A stretch of 64,000 nucleotides of DNA from positions 62,001-126,000 of the forward strand of contig JAEWAE010000024.1 in the NCBI GenBank assembly GCA_023391835.1. The letters run 5' to 3'. The notes beneath the pieces are model-generated. The model was not told the origin of the DNA. It saw nothing but the letters and a program-made list of their open reading frames with translations, and made no database searches. Each line of letters opens with the position of its first letter. Positions within the stretch are counted from its first letter, which is position 1. A program made the translations under genes and the position numbers. Origin of the DNA: Bacillota bacterium (lineage in GTDB: Bacteria; Bacillota; Clostridia; Oscillospirales; Ethanoligenentaceae). Positions 46,501-53,564 of the stretch are shown here, one piece after another.

Positions 46501-46547
46501 CGGTATTCGGAGGGGGGATTTTGAAGCTGCTGCAAGAATTCATCCAT
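43503..46547 (-). CDS. GH106-like alpha-L-rhamnosidase-family glycosidase (copy 2)
   Basis: The 1014-residue protein is a paralogue of the one at 28403. It has PFWSWNDRLDVNFLRWQIGQMKQAGMGGYFMHARSG, WLYDEDGWPSGFAGGQV, FFTDEPRLSG, ALTGHIMMEESVF and VLTESYALCGWN as barrel marks, with C-terminal beta-sandwich domains (GWWKDSSFKKVDI and later). It probably removes alpha-L-rhamnose or a related deoxysugar, but the substrate is untested for this subgroup. ATG 46547 has AAAGGGAG upstream. It is the last gene of the operon with isomerase, kinase and transketolase. Confidence 0.78.
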   Translation of the reverse strand: MDEFLQQLQNPPSEYRPVPFWSWNDRLDVNFLRWQIGQMKQAGMGGYFMHARSGLETEYLGTDWMECVAACADEGKRLRMGAWLYDEDGWPSGFAGGQVPALGDEYLGRWLVMKRLAPGEAAADKNLLGVYCCEAAGGSVRRAGEADIGAERLAVSHRANAYYIDVMSEKAVRAFLQVTHQRYFDEMKGRVGPAIKGFFTDEPRLSGNFEGDIPWSYDIPDRFRAAYGYDVRDVLPALFIRTRDYAKVRYDFWKLVSELFVSSYIDTIEKWCRAHGCALTGHIMMEESVFTQMTGSGGVMPFYEHMDMPGVDWLRRHIGNPVVPKQVGSVACQTGKTHVLTESYALCGWNVNFEELKWIAEWQFVNGVNRICQHLEGYTLRGQRKRDYPPSLFIQQSWWKEYHRFNDYLARLGLVLTQGTEVAPVLLLHPMRSGWITYEGGLNDAIGHIDDDFARLSEFLSGRHIGYHYGDETIMAEHARVEGARLIVGRCTYTSVVMPSMAVIASSTLELLQRFAANGGRIFCRGDFPALCDGHPDERLAKLQSQVETVPDDESLAHALRKLIGIRIAAAGKEAASIHCQHRTTSRGEVYFLVNLNNRSGYETTVTVEGGGEPRLLDLETVAETALPFERVGRSVRFTLQFLPMQSYVVVVAKADASKASRPIAEPVISVRPGPEWQVETMDDNSLTLDTCRCCIDGGEWSGSKAVIHLMDELLALRRSCDIELSFSFHTRFDRTKNQRFFLALEAADAFEIAVNGHPVPYADIGWWKDSSFKKVDIRPFVINGENEIRLKRRFYQSQKVYDVLFGKDVYETEKNKLTYDVELESIYLVGDFGVVSDVPYTAGPRGALFTDGPFTVVDAPKTFADGCFTTQGLTFFAGSLTVSQIVRVPQMAGGRVMLDLGRPDAAMARVRLNGREVGARLWSPFRFDLTGFVHSGENRLEVALYASNRNLLGPHHHRNGELYSVGPDSFTGRWSWVEKDSEAMPSTAEQRRADYWRDGYCFVRFGPGDPLSE

Positions 46548-46584
46548 GCGATCACGACTCCCTTTCACCACACACGCCGGTATA

Positions 46585-47985
46585 TCAGTGACGGGTGACA
46601 TCCCAACTCAGATAATTCCCCAGCGCTTCTTCCAGCACGTCGGCACACAGGGAACGGTTCATCGCCACATGATGTTCAAAACCGTTATGGGTGATGAATT
46701 TCAGAAGCCCCTGCAGGTCGGGAATATGGCACAGGGCGACCCCTCCCTTGGTATCGACCCGGTCGGGCAGTATCTCGCCTTCGCCGAAATATGCGCGGAT
46801 ACGGCCGTTCCGGTCGTCGGTCGAAATCTTTCCATAGGTCATGCGGCCCGGTGCAATCTGGGCCTTGCAGGCACCGAAGCATTTTTCGGCCCCGATGGTA
46901 GTCGCCAGCACGTCGAGATTCTCAATCTCAAAATCGGTGCGGAAGAAGGATTTCGGAAAGTTGGAGCAGTGCAGACAGATGCATTTATCCCGATCCTCCC
47001 CATAGTTATTGTTCCAGTCGAGATAGCCGGAGGGCTCCCCCGAGGCAAGCTTCATCGCATACATCGTCAGCGCGCCGGTCACATCCATTTCACAGGCGCT
47101 GGGCCGACCCTTTTCGCCCATCATGCTCATGGCAAGGCAGGTGGCACAGCCATAATTGAACTGAATCGAATCCCAGCACTGGATGGCACTGCAGGCGCAG
47201 TCGTTTTCTTGCACCCACTGTTCCAGCGTCAGGCACAGCTTAGCCTGGCGGAGGACCTTTTCCCGGCTGATACCATTGGCGATGCGGCCGTAGGCGCGGA
47301 TTTCCTCCTCCTTCGCCTTGACCGGCGGGTCGTCATCTTGCATCGCTGCGGCGCGGAAAATGATTTCCGACAGATCAGCCGTGACCACCGTGACGCCCGA
47401 AGCCTGCAAAAGCTTTTCGGAAAAACGGACGGTATGGAACGCATCCGGTCTGGCGCCGATGGCACCGATGCGTGCCCCGGAAAGGCCGCGCACCACCCGG
47501 CATACCCCCGCGAAAAATGTGAGATCCCGTGTGAATTCTTCTGACTCAATGGCACAGGTATGGGTCCCGGTGCCGGTAAAGCGGATGCCGCGCTGGTACA
47601 GGTTGTTGCACACCGATATCTTACCGCAAAATGCATCGCGGCGGTTGGCGATTTCCAGATGGTCGAAATCGTCATCACACGCCTGCACCAGCACGGGCAC
47701 CCTGAGCCCGGATTTCTCGATGGCGTCGGCGATGGCGGTCTCGGTGCCGAAATTTGGCAGCACGACAATAATGCCGTCGATCTCGTCCGAGTGACAGCGG
47801 AAAAGCTCCGCGCAGGCTTTGGCATCGGAATAGGTCATCACGGCGCCGTGCGGCGTCTGCTCGGGGGCCAGTGTGATCGCCTCGTGCCCCATTTTTACGA
47901 GTTTATCCAATACTCTGCGCCGATCTTCTTCGGCGAGATGAGCGGGAAAAAAGCTGCGGTTGCCAACGATCAGACCGAATTTCAC
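46585..47985 (-). CDS. L-fucose/L-arabinose isomerase-family protein (second)
   Basis: This 466-residue protein begins (GTG start) with KFGLIVGNRSFFPAHLAEEDRR. It has the two alpha/beta domains of FucI/AraA-type isomerases (GIIVVLPNFGTETAIADAI) and a central part with probable metal ligands (CSAIQCWDSIQFNYGCATCLAMSMMGEKGRPSACEMDVTGAL). The GTG at 47985 has GAAGGAGTG upstream. It lies 52 bases behind an FGGY kinase gene, so it probably makes the ketose that the kinase phosphorylates. It shares the fold with the protein at 11398, but the sequences differ strongly. Confidence 0.85.
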   Translation of the reverse strand: MKFGLIVGNRSFFPAHLAEEDRRRVLDKLVKMGHEAITLAPEQTPHGAVMTYSDAKACAELFRCHSDEIDGIIVVLPNFGTETAIADAIEKSGLRVPVLVQACDDDFDHLEIANRRDAFCGKISVCNNLYQRGIRFTGTGTHTCAIESEEFTRDLTFFAGVCRVVRGLSGARIGAIGARPDAFHTVRFSEKLLQASGVTVVTADLSEIIFRAAAMQDDDPPVKAKEEEIRAYGRIANGISREKVLRQAKLCLTLEQWVQENDCACSAIQCWDSIQFNYGCATCLAMSMMGEKGRPSACEMDVTGALTMYAMKLASGEPSGYLDWNNNYGEDRDKCICLHCSNFPKSFFRTDFEIENLDVLATTIGAEKCFGACKAQIAPGRMTYGKISTDDRNGRIRAYFGEGEILPDRVDTKGGVALCHIPDLQGLLKFITHNGFEHHVAMNRSLCADVLEEALGNYLSWDVTRH

Positions 47986-48037
47986 CGGTATCACTCCTTC
48001 GTCGTATGTGTACGGACAGTATGGAAAAAGCCAATGC

Positions 48038-49531
48038 TTATTCTTTGAAGCAGGCGCGCCGGACAGCCAATTTCCAGCCCGCATACAGGGTGTCGCGCCG
48101 GGCGGCAGTCATTTTGGTTTCAAATATTCGCTCCTCGGTGCGCAGCGCACACAGCTCCGACCGGCCGCTCCACAGCCCCATGTGTAGCCCGGCCATATAC
48201 GCCGCGCCCGCGGCGGAAATTTCCTCGATCCGGCCGCGCACCACGCGGGCGGGCAGGATATCCGCCTGGAACTGCATCAGAAAATCGTCCCGCGTGGGGC
48301 CGCCGTCGACCCGCAGCTGCTCCACAGGCGCGCCGGATTCCTGCATCATGATTTCCAGCACGTCGCGCACCTGATAGGCAATACTTTCTTCCGCCGCGCG
48401 GGCAATCTGCGCACGCCCGGTGCCCCGCGTGATGCCGCAGATAAGCCCGCGCGCGTCGCTGTCCCAATAGGGCGCGCCAAGGCCCGTGAAGGCGGGGACG
48501 ATATAGACCCCGCCGCAGTCCTCCGTCCGGGCGGCCAGTCGGCCAGCCGAGCGGGAATCCGGCAGCAGCTTCATGTCATCGACCAGCCATTTGACGGTGG
48601 CGCCGGCAAAATTGATATTGCCTTCGAATACATATTCCGCGCGGCCGGCCATGCTCCAGGCGAGCGAAGTCACCAGGCCCCGGCGGGAACGCAGCGGTCT
48701 GTCGCCAATATTCATCATGATCGATGAGCCGGTGCCGTAAGTGGCTTTGGCCATTCCTCTGCCGAAACAGCACTGGCCGAAAAGCGCCGCGTGGGAATCG
48801 CCCATAACCCCCGCGATGGGGATGGGCGGATTGAAGATACCGCCCGCCGACGTCGTGCCGAAATCCCCGTCGGAGGACAAAACCTCCGGCATCATGCTCC
48901 GCGGAATGGTGAAAGCCCGGAGCAGATCGTCATCCCACCGCAGGGCGGCAATGTCAAACAACTGTGTGCGGCTGGCATTTGAAACATCCGTCGCGTGCAC
49001 TCGCCCGCCGGTCAGCCGGTAAACCAGCCATGAGTCCATCGTGCCGCAGGCAAGCCTGCCTGCGGCGGCCTTTTCCCAAGCGCCCGGCACATTGTCGAGA
49101 ACCCATTTGATTTTTGCGGCCGAAAAATAGGGAGAAAGAACCAGGCCGGTCTTTTCCCGCACCATAGGCGCCAAGCCCTGCTTTTCCATGGCACGGCAGA
49201 TAGGCAGCGCGCGGCCGCATTGCCAGACGATGGCGTGACAAACAGGGTGCCCGGTTTCCCTGTCCCAGATGACCGCCGTTTCCCGCTGGTTGGAGACGGC
49301 CATGGCGGTCACCCGACCGGCATCGACGCCGGTATCCCCCAGCACACCGGCAATGGCCGCCAGGGTCCGATCATATATTTCCTCCGCGTCGTGCTCCACC
49401 CATCCGGGCTTAGGATAATACTGCCTATGCGCCTCGTTGTGCCGGCCCGCCAGCTCACCGCGGCTGTCAAAGAGCGTCGCCTTCGTACCGGAAGTACCCT
49501 GGTCGATTGCCAGAATATAGCTCGGTTCCAT
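48038..49531 (-). CDS. FGGY family carbohydrate kinase, glycerol-kinase-like
   Basis: The 497-residue kinase is very like GlpK: ILAIDQGTSGTKATLFD, YPKPGWVEHDAEEIY, SNQRETAVIWDRETG, IVWQCGRA, TYGTGSSIMMN, VPAFTGLGAPYWDSDARG. However, the substrate pocket is changed: E. coli GlpK has WQCRR and GDQQAALFG, and here they are WQCGR and GDSHAALFG. That suggests a substrate other than glycerol, bulkier or branched. The ATG at 49531 follows AAAGGATGG. It sits between the transketolase and isomerase genes, fitting a ketose kinase such as apulose kinase; plain glycerol kinase is the alternative. Confidence 0.88.
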   Translation of the reverse strand: MEPSYILAIDQGTSGTKATLFDSRGELAGRHNEAHRQYYPKPGWVEHDAEEIYDRTLAAIAGVLGDTGVDAGRVTAMAVSNQRETAVIWDRETGHPVCHAIVWQCGRALPICRAMEKQGLAPMVREKTGLVLSPYFSAAKIKWVLDNVPGAWEKAAAGRLACGTMDSWLVYRLTGGRVHATDVSNASRTQLFDIAALRWDDDLLRAFTIPRSMMPEVLSSDGDFGTTSAGGIFNPPIPIAGVMGDSHAALFGQCCFGRGMAKATYGTGSSIMMNIGDRPLRSRRGLVTSLAWSMAGRAEYVFEGNINFAGATVKWLVDDMKLLPDSRSAGRLAARTEDCGGVYIVPAFTGLGAPYWDSDARGLICGITRGTGRAQIARAAEESIAYQVRDVLEIMMQESGAPVEQLRVDGGPTRDDFLMQFQADILPARVVRGRIEEISAAGAAYMAGLHMGLWSGRSELCALRTEERIFETKMTAARRDTLYAGWKLAVRRACFKE

Positions 49532-49595
49532 ATGTATGACCATCCTTTGGCGGAGGGGCGGTCCTGATGCAGCCCCTTCCGTGTATGCAGACGTT

Positions 49596-50537
49596 TCAGC
49601 CGGCCCGCTCTCCCAGCAGAGCGATGGCGGTTTCCGCAATATGATCCGCCGAAATACCGACCGTGCGAAATACTTCGGCGGAAGTGCCGGCGACCAACGG
49701 CGCGTCGGGGATGCCGATGATCCGCATCGGCACGGGGCACTCTTCCACGACCGTTTGTGCGACGGCCGCGCCCAGCCCGCCGCAGACGCTGTGCTCTTCT
49801 ATGGTCACGATATGCCCGGTTTCCCGTGCGGCCCGGATCACGGCCTCCCGGTCGAGGGGCTTAAGTGTATGCATGTCGAGCACACGCGCCCGCACGCCCT
49901 TCTGACGCAGCAGACGGCCGGCGCCCAGCGCGTGGCTGACCGCCTCGCCCGTGGCGATAATGGTCACGTCCCCGCCGGGCAGCAACTCGTTCGCCTGCCC
50001 GATCACAAAGGGTGGATCGTCCTGCTCATACACATCCGGCACGGCGGCGCGCCCCATACGCACATACACGGGGCCCTCCGTCTGCGCCAGCACCCGCGTC
50101 AGCTGCACGGTCTGCCGCGCATCGCACGGCAGCACCACCGTCAGCCCTTCGAATGCCCGCATCACCGCGATGTCATGCAGGCTGTGATGGGTAGCACCCA
50201 GCGCGCCGTAGCTGACTCCCCCGCTGACACCGATCACCTTGACGTTTGTGTGGGCATATGCCACGTCTACTTTGACCTGTTCCAGACTGCGCGCCGACAA
50301 AAAACTGGCCGGCCCGCACACAAAGGCATTTTTTCCGCCCAGCGCCATCCCGGCGGCAATACCGACGGCGTCCTGCTCGGCGATGCCCACTTCCACGAAC
50401 TGTTCCGGAAGCTCCTTTGCGAAGTCCCCCAGCGTGACGGAACCGCGTGAATCGGTAGCCAGCGCCACGATGCGGGGGTCTCGCCTGGCCAGTTCCAACA
50501 GCGTTCCGGTGAATGCCTTGCGGCATGGTATACTCAT
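49596..50537 (-). CDS. Transketolase C-terminal subunit
   Basis: The 313-residue product holds the pyrimidine-binding and C-terminal domains of transketolase: IVALATDSRGSVTLGDFAKELPEQFVEVGIAEQDAVGIAAGMAL with the catalytic-type Glu in GIAEQ, and GVSYGALGATHHSLHDIAVMRA. The C-terminal domain follows from about 185 (GGDVTIIATGEAVSHAL). The start codon overlaps the stop of the N-terminal subunit (ATGA), so the two are made in equal amounts. Split transketolases include D-apulose-4-phosphate transketolase (AptA/AptB) and several of unknown substrate. Confidence 0.93.
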   Translation of the reverse strand: MSIPCRKAFTGTLLELARRDPRIVALATDSRGSVTLGDFAKELPEQFVEVGIAEQDAVGIAAGMALGGKNAFVCGPASFLSARSLEQVKVDVAYAHTNVKVIGVSGGVSYGALGATHHSLHDIAVMRAFEGLTVVLPCDARQTVQLTRVLAQTEGPVYVRMGRAAVPDVYEQDDPPFVIGQANELLPGGDVTIIATGEAVSHALGAGRLLRQKGVRARVLDMHTLKPLDREAVIRAARETGHIVTIEEHSVCGGLGAAVAQTVVEECPVPMRIIGIPDAPLVAGTSAEVFRTVGISADHIAETAIALLGERAG

Positions 50538-51370
50538 TGGTTGCCCCCTTTTCCCGGCTCGCCGCCGAGTTCCTTCATCGCCTGCGCGTACTGGGCGGCA
50601 TTGAGTACGCCGTGATGCCATTCGGGCCGGTTTTCCATAAACGAGATGCCCTTGCCCTTGACGGTATGGGCCAGCAGCAGGTGCGGCCGGCCCGGACGGT
50701 CCGGCAGGCGATGGAAAGCCTGCAAAAGCGCAGCCATATCGTTGCCGTCGCACTCGACCACATCCCAGCCAAAGGCCTGCCACTTGGCGGCCAGATTTTC
50801 CAGCGGCATCACCGTCTCGGTGCTGCCGCTGATCTGCAGGCCGTTTCGGTCCACGATCGCCGTCAGGTTATCCAGATCGTATTTGGCTCCGGCCATGGCC
50901 GCTTCCCAGTTGGAGCCCTCGGCCAGCTCGCCGTCGCCCATCAGAGTGTAGACCTGAGAAGGCCGCCGATCCCGTTTGGCGGCAAGCGCCATGCCCACCG
51001 CGACCGGCAGACCGTGACCGAGCGCACCCGTGCACATTTCGACCCCGGGCACCTTCCGGTTGGGGTGGCCGGTAAAAATCGAGCCGAACTGCGAATATTC
51101 CTTCAGCCGTTCCGACGAAAAAAAGCCCCGGAAAGCGAGGAGGGAATAGTATCCCTCCACACTGTGGCCCTTGCTGAGTATAAAGCGGTCACGGTCGGGC
51201 CATTCCGGTTCCTGCGGCCGTATGTGCATCACGTCGAAATACAGCGCCGTCAGAATGTCGGCCGAAGACAGTGACCCGCCGATATGCCCTGTGCCCGCCC
51301 GATAGATCATCGTGGCAATGCTGCGGCGGCACCGGCCGGCTACGGCTTCCAGTTCACATATCGTTGCCAA
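50534..51370 (-). CDS. Transketolase N-terminal subunit
   Basis: The 278-residue product carries the thiamine-diphosphate-binding domain: GTGHIGGSLSSADILTALYF, the GHPNRKVPGVEMCTGALGHGLPVAVG loop, and the cofactor motif MGDGELAEGSNWEAAMAGAKYDLDNLTAIVDRN. It forms the active enzyme with the next gene product. The start is TTG 51370 with a perfect AGGAGG 7 bases upstream. It is the first gene after a TTGACA/TATACT promoter, so it heads the operon transketolase-kinase-isomerase-GH106. Confidence 0.93.
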   Translation of the reverse strand: MATICELEAVAGRCRRSIATMIYRAGTGHIGGSLSSADILTALYFDVMHIRPQEPEWPDRDRFILSKGHSVEGYYSLLAFRGFFSSERLKEYSQFGSIFTGHPNRKVPGVEMCTGALGHGLPVAVGMALAAKRDRRPSQVYTLMGDGELAEGSNWEAAMAGAKYDLDNLTAIVDRNGLQISGSTETVMPLENLAAKWQAFGWDVVECDGNDMAALLQAFHRLPDRPGRPHLLLAHTVKGKGISFMENRPEWHHGVLNAAQYAQAMKELGGEPGKGGNQ

Positions 51371-51464
51371 TATGTATCCTCCTCTTTTCGTTGGGTACTC
51401 TCATGTCAGTTTGTAAAAACGCAGTGTAAAGTATTTAGTAAAATTTAATTTATGCTTTATGAAA

Positions 51465-51493
51465 AGTATAGCATTACGCCTGAATCATGTCAA
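51465..51493 (-). promoter_or_regulatory. Strong promoter of the transketolase operon
   Basis: Consensus TTGACA (51493-51488), a 17-base spacer and TATACT (51470-51465) lie about 95 bases before the TTG start. Upstream, TTTAAAC (51508-51514) and GTTTAAA (51535-51541) form an inverted repeat that could be an operator. Confidence 0.8.
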
Positions 51494-51650
51494 TTATTTC
51501 AGCTTATTTTAAACCATTTTTTCCAGTATGTTTCGTTTAAAGCTCAATTTATACGCTTTTCATGTGTATATATAGAGCTAAAATTAAATAGTTTAATAAA
51601 GCAGCAACTAAATTGAAACGCTGGAATGCCCGGTGGATTCGCCCTGCGGT

Positions 51651-51743
51651 CATTTGCGCGCCGAATGCTAAAGCACGAGCACCCCAACAGTACCGCGTCT
51701 TCCTTGCGAAAATGCGGCGCTGTGGGGTGTTTGGGGCGCAATG
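51651..51743 (-). other. Long stem-loop element after the GH63-like gene
   Basis: CATTTGCGC (51651-51659) pairs with GCGCAATG (51736-51743), CACCCCAACAG (51680-51690) with CTGTGGGGTG (51720-51729) and CCGC (51693-51696) with GCGG (51714-51717), all nested, giving a folded element of about 93 bases. No protein gene is convincing here. It may be a terminator/attenuator region, a small RNA or a degenerate repeat unit. Confidence 0.45.
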
Positions 51744-51755
51744 CATAATTGCCGT

Positions 51756-53024
51756 TTAGAATTCCTCGACCACCGGGCATCCCTCCAGCCAGTCGACCAT
51801 ATTGACGACCAGGTAATTCCAGTTCTGGAATCCTGGGTTGAGGATCGGTTCACCGTTATCGGGCTGATAATTTTCATGAAGCGTGCCGAAACGTTCCAGA
51901 TCCCGACCGAAGAGGCGAATCGTCCGACGCACCAGATCTTCCGCATCCTGCCGATAGCCGTAACGCGCCAGGCCCCTATATGCCATATAATTGGCGATCC
52001 CCCACACCGGCCCCAGCCAGTTGGAGGGGTTGCCGGTCGCCCGAAGGCTATACATTTTTTCCATTTTGGAAAGGCTTCGCACCCCGTATTCCGCATGAAA
52101 CGTCCGCGGATTGCGGTAATGCTCCCGCACCATGCGTTCGGCCTGCGCCGGAGTGGCAATGCCCGACCACATGGCCAGAAAGCCCGACCACACGCCGATG
52201 CGCTGGATCAGGCAATCCCATCCGCGGGGCATGCCCTGATGCAGCCAGGCGTCGTGATCGACCGGCAGGAGATTCAGATCCACGCTGTAATAAAAGCCGT
52301 CGCGCTCATCCCAGCAGTTTCGGCGCACCGCCTCCTTCAGGTCATCCGCATCGCGCTGAAATTCGCGGCCGATATCTTCCAAATGAAGCCGACTGCACAG
52401 ATACACCATGGCGAGTAATTCCCGGTACATCAGGCAGTTGAGAAAAATGGAGCCCGAGCTTCCGACCGGGCGGAAAAAGGTGCAGGGGTCGTTATCCACC
52501 CCGATGGCGAAATCGTTCTGCCAATAATAGAGCCCACAGGCGTGGCGGCTGTGATAGCGGTAACGATTGAGAAACGCCTGCAGAGAATAGAAGCCGTCCC
52601 GGAGCCATTCCGCATCGCCGCCGGCCTGCTGCACGAGAAATGCCGCGTGCTGAGCCAGCACCGGCTTGTGCATATTGGTATGCCGCGTGTCGGCCGGCCG
52701 GACTTTCTCGATCACATCCCCCCGGGTCACAAACGGAGGAATCCATCCGTCCATGCCGCACCATTTTAGATAATTCTGTACGCAGCCGCGCTCATACGGC
52801 ACGGCCCGCTCGCACTCGGCTTTGTCGGCAGAATCCAGCAGAATCTGCCGCAATGCCACATTGCTGAGCCACGAATCCCAATCCCAAAGCACGTCGGCAT
52901 ACTGACCGCTGCCCGGTGTCAGAAACGGATAGGCAAAGATTCCGCCCGCCGCCCGGTACATGCCGCCGAAATCCCGGCACAGCTTTTGACGGATTAATTC
53001 GATATATGCCCGATCGTCATCCAT
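51756..53024 (-). CDS. GH63/trehalase-like (alpha/alpha)6-barrel glycosidase
   Basis: The protein of about 422 residues has the barrel start YADVLWDWDSWLSNVALRQ, GWIPPFV, GLYYWQNDFAIGVDN, the family-like Asp and Glu positions (DERDGFYYSVD, TLHENYQPDNGEP) and GSSGSIFLNCLMYRELLA. It resembles the MGH1/GH63/GH37 group that cleaves alpha-glucosides or mannosylglycerate, but the substrate is unknown. The ATG two codons after the first is preferred because GGGGGA needs about 6 bases of space. It has its own promoter and is divergent from the second transporter operon. Confidence 0.8.
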   Translation of the reverse strand: MDDDRAYIELIRQKLCRDFGGMYRAAGGIFAYPFLTPGSGQYADVLWDWDSWLSNVALRQILLDSADKAECERAVPYERGCVQNYLKWCGMDGWIPPFVTRGDVIEKVRPADTRHTNMHKPVLAQHAAFLVQQAGGDAEWLRDGFYSLQAFLNRYRYHSRHACGLYYWQNDFAIGVDNDPCTFFRPVGSSGSIFLNCLMYRELLAMVYLCSRLHLEDIGREFQRDADDLKEAVRRNCWDERDGFYYSVDLNLLPVDHDAWLHQGMPRGWDCLIQRIGVWSGFLAMWSGIATPAQAERMVREHYRNPRTFHAEYGVRSLSKMEKMYSLRATGNPSNWLGPVWGIANYMAYRGLARYGYRQDAEDLVRRTIRLFGRDLERFGTLHENYQPDNGEPILNPGFQNWNYLVVNMVDWLEGCPVVEEF

Positions 53025-53087
53025 GTCCATTCCCCCATCTATTCGGCACTCTGAGCACCGCCCGGATGTGCAGGCGGCGTGCCCTCT

Positions 53088-53115
53088 ATTATAAACGGTT
53101 CACCCAGCAATTCAA
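53088..53115 (-). promoter_or_regulatory. Promoter of the GH63-like gene
   Basis: TTGAAT (53115-53110), a 16-base spacer and TATAAT (53093-53088) lie about 64 bases before the start codon. Confidence 0.65.
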
Positions 53116-53180
53116 TATTTTACTGAAAATTTTACGCTTATCCAAATTTCCCAATTTCGTGTCAGAGTGCACAATAAATA

Positions 53181-53217
53181 GCGGAAAAGTCTTCGAACGT
53201 TTCATTCACTTTTCCGC
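53181..53217. promoter_or_regulatory. Inverted repeat in the divergent transporter/GH63-like region
   Basis: GCGGAAAAGT (53181-53190) and ACTTTTCCGC (53208-53217) form a perfect 10-base inverted repeat with a 17-base centre. It lies between the two divergent promoters and could be an operator or hairpin. Confidence 0.4.
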
Positions 53218-53228
53218 ATATCTATGAG

Positions 53229-53259
53229 ATTTGACAGGCCTCTGTCAAATGTGTATTCT
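53229..53259 (+). promoter_or_regulatory. Promoter with overlapping operator, second transporter operon
   Basis: A -35 box TTGACA (53231-53236), 17 bases and TATTCT (53254-53259) form a promoter. The perfect inverted repeat ATTTGACAG-GCCT-CTGTCAAAT (53229-53250) covers the -35 box, so a bound repressor would block it. Confidence 0.65.
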
Positions 53260-53333
53260 AAAAATCTGCTCATTCACCATGTAATTTGCCGCCGCCTATT
53301 TTCTAAGAATATGCTCACCCACCTTATAAATTG
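53257..53333 (+). repeat. Two imperfect 32-base direct repeats
   Basis: 53257-53288 and 53302-53333 match at 24 of 32 positions (TCTAA, TGCTCA, CACC, TTG in both) and are 45 bases apart, start to start. The second ends just upstream of the -35 box at 53338, as expected for activator sites. Confidence 0.5.
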
Positions 53334-53337
53334 TTCC

Positions 53338-53365
53338 TTGCATTGTCATATGGGATAATTATAAT
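53338..53365 (+). promoter_or_regulatory. Second promoter of the transporter operon
   Basis: TTGCAT (53338-53343), 16 bases and TATAAT (53360-53365) lie about 200 bases before the first permease gene. The same TTGCAT-16-TATAAT pair precedes the AraC-type gene at 57444. Confidence 0.6.
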
Positions 53366-53564
53366 ACGAAATAGACGAACGTGCTCCATTTTTTATGAAT
53401 TATGACAGCAGCCGTTCGTTCCCCGACCGTTCTTGCCAGGATGGCTTCTCTGTTTTCTTCTTTTACGGACGGTATTCTCCTCGCGGAGACCGAAGAACGG
53501 ATATCCATTATATATATACCTTGCCGCTGCATTTCCATTTTCAAAAAGGAGGACTCAGAAGCCA

